Made by a program: the position numbers and the translations under genes | In this document: in pieces, positions 59,916-64,000 of the stretch | Numbering within the stretch: the first letter of the stretch is position 1 | How the letters are laid out: the number at the start of each line of letters is the position of its first letter | From: Strongylocentrotus droebachiensis | Lineage: Eukaryota; Echinodermata; Echinoidea; Camarodonta; Strongylocentrotidae | Assembly: GCA_035222895.1 (NCBI GenBank) | Contig: JAVYIG010000321.1 | Location: 62,001-126,000 of the forward strand | DNA: 64,000 bases | Direction: 5' to 3' | The notes under the pieces: generated by a model | What the model was told of the DNA's origin: nothing | What the model saw: the letters and a program-made list of their open reading frames with translations, nothing else | The model's database searches: none

Positions 59916-61275
59916 GCCCACTTCCACTCTATTTATTTTCCCCCATCAACCGTTATATTCTCACACTATCCAAAAGTGCAAGTTGAGGAAATTCTTACCA
60001 TATTAAGATAGACATTTGCAGCACAGCTTTCATTCCAATTGTCTCTGCACTGTAACAAGTGGAGTGAGAAAAATGGCTTTAGGCTACATCCCAAATCAAG
60101 TTAAGTAGCACAAAATACCCCCCTCTCCCTTGAAAAGGTTTCCCTCGCTCACTACCCATCATGCCCCACTTCCTTTTAGATTGCATCACACTCACAGTTT
60201 TCATCTTTCCTGATTTCGTTAGTAGAATTCCATTATTTAATCCTTAAATACCCACGTTCACCGTTGCTTTTCATTCGTTGAGCTCTTAGATTTGTCTTTG
60301 TACCGTCATACCCGTTCCCTTTGAATTTGACGTAATGATTTTTATGATTTCAGATTAGCTCCCCTAAAGATCCCAAATCTTTTTAGGACTCTGATAATAA
60401 ACTTGGAAGTAACTCTTCTGCTTGTGTTCTATAATCAGAACCCAAAGATGGGTTAAAGCTCAGTAGTCCAAAGTTGAGTTTAAAAAAAAAAAGGTTAGAC
60501 TCAGGTCTAAGTTGTACCTTTTACTAAATGTGACTTCCCAGCACTGGAGTTTAATGAACCAGTAGAATCAGGGATATTGTTACTGCAGCATGTGTCTGGT
60601 AAAATAGGGACTTGCAACTTTTACATGAATTCACATTGTACTGAAACAAAATTTAACTCATTAAATACCATGCTGGGAATGACTTGGACTGGAGTCTATG
60701 GAAACTATATGGTGTACCAAAATCAAATCATGCCCAGGGGGTTAAATAAAAATAATCTTGTACTATAGAACTACAACATGTCAAACACACAAGTCTTGTA
60801 CTATTCACTTCCTCTTTTGTCATGAGGCAATCTTCCCTAGTATTAAGTTACTCCTCTGTCTTAATATCAAAAGCTCAGTCAGAATTCTAGAATAATAGAA
60901 TGCTTCCCATGGATAAATCCTGGTATTGAATATGTGCACTTTGCCTTTAATCATGGTTGTGAGATGGCTAACGTGGTTCTTTGCTCTGGAAAGGCTGTCA
61001 CACGGGGGAAGTGCTTTCAGCAAGAGTGCTAATGTTTGCCGGGATGGGAAGCGAGCCCTCGGGCTATACCGTGCTGTCGCCGGCAAGCAAGGCACATCCA
61101 TGTTCTTCTTCATTTGCTGAGTTGATAGGATTCAGCGCCTTTCAGAGAATTGATCTATCGTGGTATTCGTTCAGTGAAGAATAAAGAGGTCTCAGTGATG
61201 AAGTTACTTCGAGACGTGCAGTGGACATCAAACATGATCACTGTATGGACGATATTAAAAGATGCTCTTTGACAA
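59916..61275. other. non-coding stretch; one GC-richer patch
   Basis: A GC-richer patch at about 60,985-61,150 stands out from its surroundings. Two frames are open across it, but no splice sites support an exon. Confidence 0.35.
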
Positions 61276-61277
61276 CA

Positions 61278-61485
61278 TAGTGGAAAGGAGATGATCGCAA
61301 GGATGCCATGTTCCATATATTTTAAAGGAATAGTTTATAATAAAGATAGTGGAAAGATGATGATTGCAAGGAATCCATTTTGTATATATTTTAAAGGAAT
61401 AGCTAACCTTAAAAATAGTGGAAAAATGATATTTGCAGGGATGCCAGTTTGTTTATATTTTAAAGGAATAGTTAACCTTAAAATA
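61278..61485 (+). repeat. 69-bp tandem repeat, three units
   Basis: TAGTGGAAA recurs at 61,278, 61,347 and 61,416, exactly 69 bp apart. Each unit carries a TATATTTTAAAGGAATAG-type segment. Because 69 is divisible by three, one frame remains open and gives a three-fold 23-residue repeat. Substitutions are scattered and no gene structure surrounds it. Confidence 0.88.
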
Positions 61486-61489
61486 TAGA

Positions 61490-63785
61490 ATATGGTTAAC
61501 TAGTACAAGACAAGCAAACTTTTTTAATGATAATAGGAATGTGTGTAATGTATTTAAGTTATTCACTGGTTATTGGTTAACCAATTCCTTTAAATAGTAA
61601 CAAGGAACGAAAAATGTCAATGCATTCATATCGCGAAAGATATCCTATGTAAAGATCTTTGACTAGTTATGTATCAAATTGGCAACTCCATGCTTTCAGG
61701 TGTCAGCACCCAGTATGAGATATTCTTAATCATGTGGTTAAAAATGTAGGTATATTAATGTTTGGAATATGCATATCTTCTAGCAGATAAATATCCCCAT
61801 TTGTGGGTGTATTTGGAAAAAAATAATTAAAAAAAAAGAGATAATTTTAGAACAAGAAATTCAAATTTTCCTTTAATGTGAGCATGATCTTAAGTAAACT
61901 TTAGGAGGAAAGAGAACCATGTAACCTTGAACTGAAGAAGGACTTTGTTTAGATGCACTATGTGGAGCCTCCACTTCAGATGAGAGGTGAGATAAAACAT
62001 TAGCGAGGTTCACACAAAAGTCTGTTAAGTTTTAAAAAAAAACAATTGTAAACTGCAAGCGATCAACTACATGATTGGTGTTATTAGACATTGAGAAATT
62101 CACCTTTATATAGATAGATGGTGAGCATGACATTTTGGATTCAGTAAAGGTTGCCAAACAGCTGATAGAGGAAGAAAGAGAAACATTAGATTTTGATCAG
62201 CGATGAGGTATTAAGTAGAAAGAGGTATAGCTTGGGGGTGATTATTAGCAGAAATCAATCCTTTATCAATTTAAAAGTGAATTTGAGATGGTGTTGAGAT
62301 AAGGAGTGGTAGATTAGAACTGATTGCACATCACAGCACTTTAATGGAATAGATATTGCAAAGCTGATGGCAGATTAGAGGGTATTACAGTTTCTCAAAT
62401 ATAGTAACTTAGAAAAAATCAACATTTAGACTGAGGAAAAGAAACTGCCTATTTTTTCTGGAGGGAAAGTAGGCAAAGAGAAACGAAAACGGTGTTAATA
62501 GTAATGAATTACTGCATTTGACTGCCTGCTCTTTCTTTCTTGTTAATGGACTTCATGTAAATAATGATTATAATAGAGAAAAGAAAGAGAGATACCATAT
62601 TGGGTAAAGATTTGTCATTTTCTGCCCTCAATTTTTCTTTAACACATGGTTTGTTGAAAGAATAAGCTGTTCTTAGACTTTTTATTTTTGCTTTGTGGTG
62701 GAGCATGGTCATTGAGAGATAAACTAAAAACACACCTTGTTCCATCGTCAAGGATATTGATTAAGAAAGCGGAAATATCAGGGTGATAAGACGCCGCTCA
62801 AACGTAGATTCGCCTTGACCTTTATGCATGAAGCGCGAGCTCCCTGGTCTATTAATATGACCCGAGCCCATCTCTCTATCTCTCTCTGTTTTGGGCAATA
62901 ATTTCAAGCTTGAGTTATTGTCTGTCCCATAGTATTTCTCATTAAGTTGACGGTTGGTCAGTTTCACTTAAGGAATATGTCACTCTGAAAGGAGCCCCAT
63001 ATTGAAGACCTACTTTAACCCTTCTCATACCATATTTTGTTTTTAAACAAAACAGGTCTGAATTGATAGTAGAGGTGAATTTCTTTATAGGGGTATACAT
63101 CAAGAAACCTAAATATCCTTTTTTGTCAAGGCTGCTGGATCCAATGGAAATATTGTTATTTTCCAATAACACTAGCTCTTAAGCTCTAAAAATATGACAA
63201 GAGAAAATCTGAAGCAAGAATTTGTAATTGCAGGCTTGTCTGTGATGCATTATTTAAAATGTTTTGGGGGGAAATGTCTAAAAATTAGCACATTAATTCA
63301 AGAATTATTTATTCAATAAAAATGGGTAAACTTGCCACATTTTCTGTTCAATACACCGATCTTATCTGCTGAAGTGTCCATATATTTGTTATTTAAAGAA
63401 ATATCTAAAGATAAACAATTGAATTCACACATTGATTTTTCAATTAAATTGAGAAAAAAAAATTGCTGAGACTGTCCCACATAAAGACAGCAATAGATGA
63501 TTTTTTACTAAGTGTAGATGCCACCCTCCCAGGCTGCAATCTATCCTTTGGGGTCTGGAGTTTGGATTAAAAGCTCTGTTTAAGCTGAAATAAGAGCCAC
63601 CTATAATGGGAGCGCTATTGATTGACTGTGTTATCAAACAGGTGAAACAACAAGCTGCTTGTCCTGCGCTCTTCTGGCTGCGTTTTTTCCACTCTCGCTA
63701 ACTTTTTTCGTGCATTCGTTAACTTAGAAGTATTGTACGTGTTACTGAAAACTGTGTCAACTGTAGGAACATTCTTCAAAATCAG
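61490..63785. other. non-coding stretch, nothing recognised
   Basis: AT-rich sequence with no supported exon, RNA gene or clear repeat. Confidence 0.45.
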
Positions 63786-63807
63786 AGTCTCCTCGTTCAG
63801 GATTCCT

Positions 63808-64000
63808 CCATCTCTCTGTCTCTCCTTTTCATGCTTTCTCTTCTCTTCTCTCTTTCTCTTTCTCTTCAGTTCATCTTTGTGTTTCTTACTCCTTTCTCTT
63901 TTTTACTTTTTCTGGTTCTTTTAACTTTCACCCTCTGCCTCTTTTTTTCTTTCTTCTCTCTCTCTCTCACTCTCTCTCTCTCTAACAAATTTTAGTGCAT
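63808..64000 (+). repeat. CT/T-rich microsatellite at the window end
   Basis: Interrupted (CT)n and TTTCTC tract, ending in (CT)n at about 63,954-63,983. Confidence 0.88.

Noticed and set aside
1-64000. CRISPR arrays, bacterial operons, prophage or toxin-antitoxin systems
   Set aside because: The splice sites, intron lengths, SINEs and microsatellites mark this as eukaryotic nuclear DNA, and the tandem arrays have no spacer structure.

Overview
This window looks like AT-rich nuclear DNA from an animal with long introns. It is most likely a marine invertebrate deuterostome, and an echinoderm such as a sea urchin is my best guess. The reasons are: one large uninterrupted coding exon followed by small exons with consensus splice sites and kilobase introns; tRNA-derived SINE-like elements with tails I associate with echinoderm genomes; many terminal-inverted-repeat (TIR) elements without coding capacity; abundant GA/CT microsatellites; and frequent TACATGTA-type and ACCGGT-type words. 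There are no bacterial operons, rRNA genes or CRISPR arrays. The organism assignment is an inference from repeat style, not from a diagnostic gene. 

Layout. 1-7.8 kb is repeat-rich. It holds a 119-bp satellite built from a hairpin, a foldback element, a palindrome cluster, a triplet microsatellite, a 194-bp tandem duplication, two related SINE copies and a hAT-like element. 7.86-8.5 kb carries a CRE palindrome and a strong unpaired splice donor, so it is a speculative promoter or 5' exon. 8.9-19.9 kb is non-coding with more miniature elements and a 298-bp tandem array. 19,955-23,107 is the one clearly real coding exon: about 1,047 residues, acidic and low-complexity at the N-terminus, basic and helical at the C-terminus. 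It is followed by a convincing exon at 23,854-24,052, a probable 40-nt exon at 26,262-26,301, and two weaker exon candidates near 28.7 and 32.7 kb. All are on the + strand. From 32.8 kb to the end I find no exon I can defend. That half is presumably intron or intergenic DNA, with more foldback elements, SINEs, microsatellites and a 151-bp satellite carrying nuclear-receptor-type direct repeats. 

The gene product is not one I recognise. The sequence shows a long disordered acidic region, an Arg/Ser/Pro-rich middle, and a helical Arg/Glu-rich segment that runs across the first splice junction. This is the composition of a scaffold or cytoskeleton-associated protein, but no catalytic or named domain is visible. 

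The most unusual signals are in the repeats. A dispersed hairpin repeat (at least six solo copies plus one degenerate candidate) also forms the unit of the tandem satellite at the window start. A foldback element contains a tRNA-Pro-like core in which the D/anticodon half and the T half read on opposite strands. A seven-unit satellite repeats perfect DR1 hormone-receptor half-site pairs in six of its units. Two miniature elements sit immediately beside the splice sites of the large exon.
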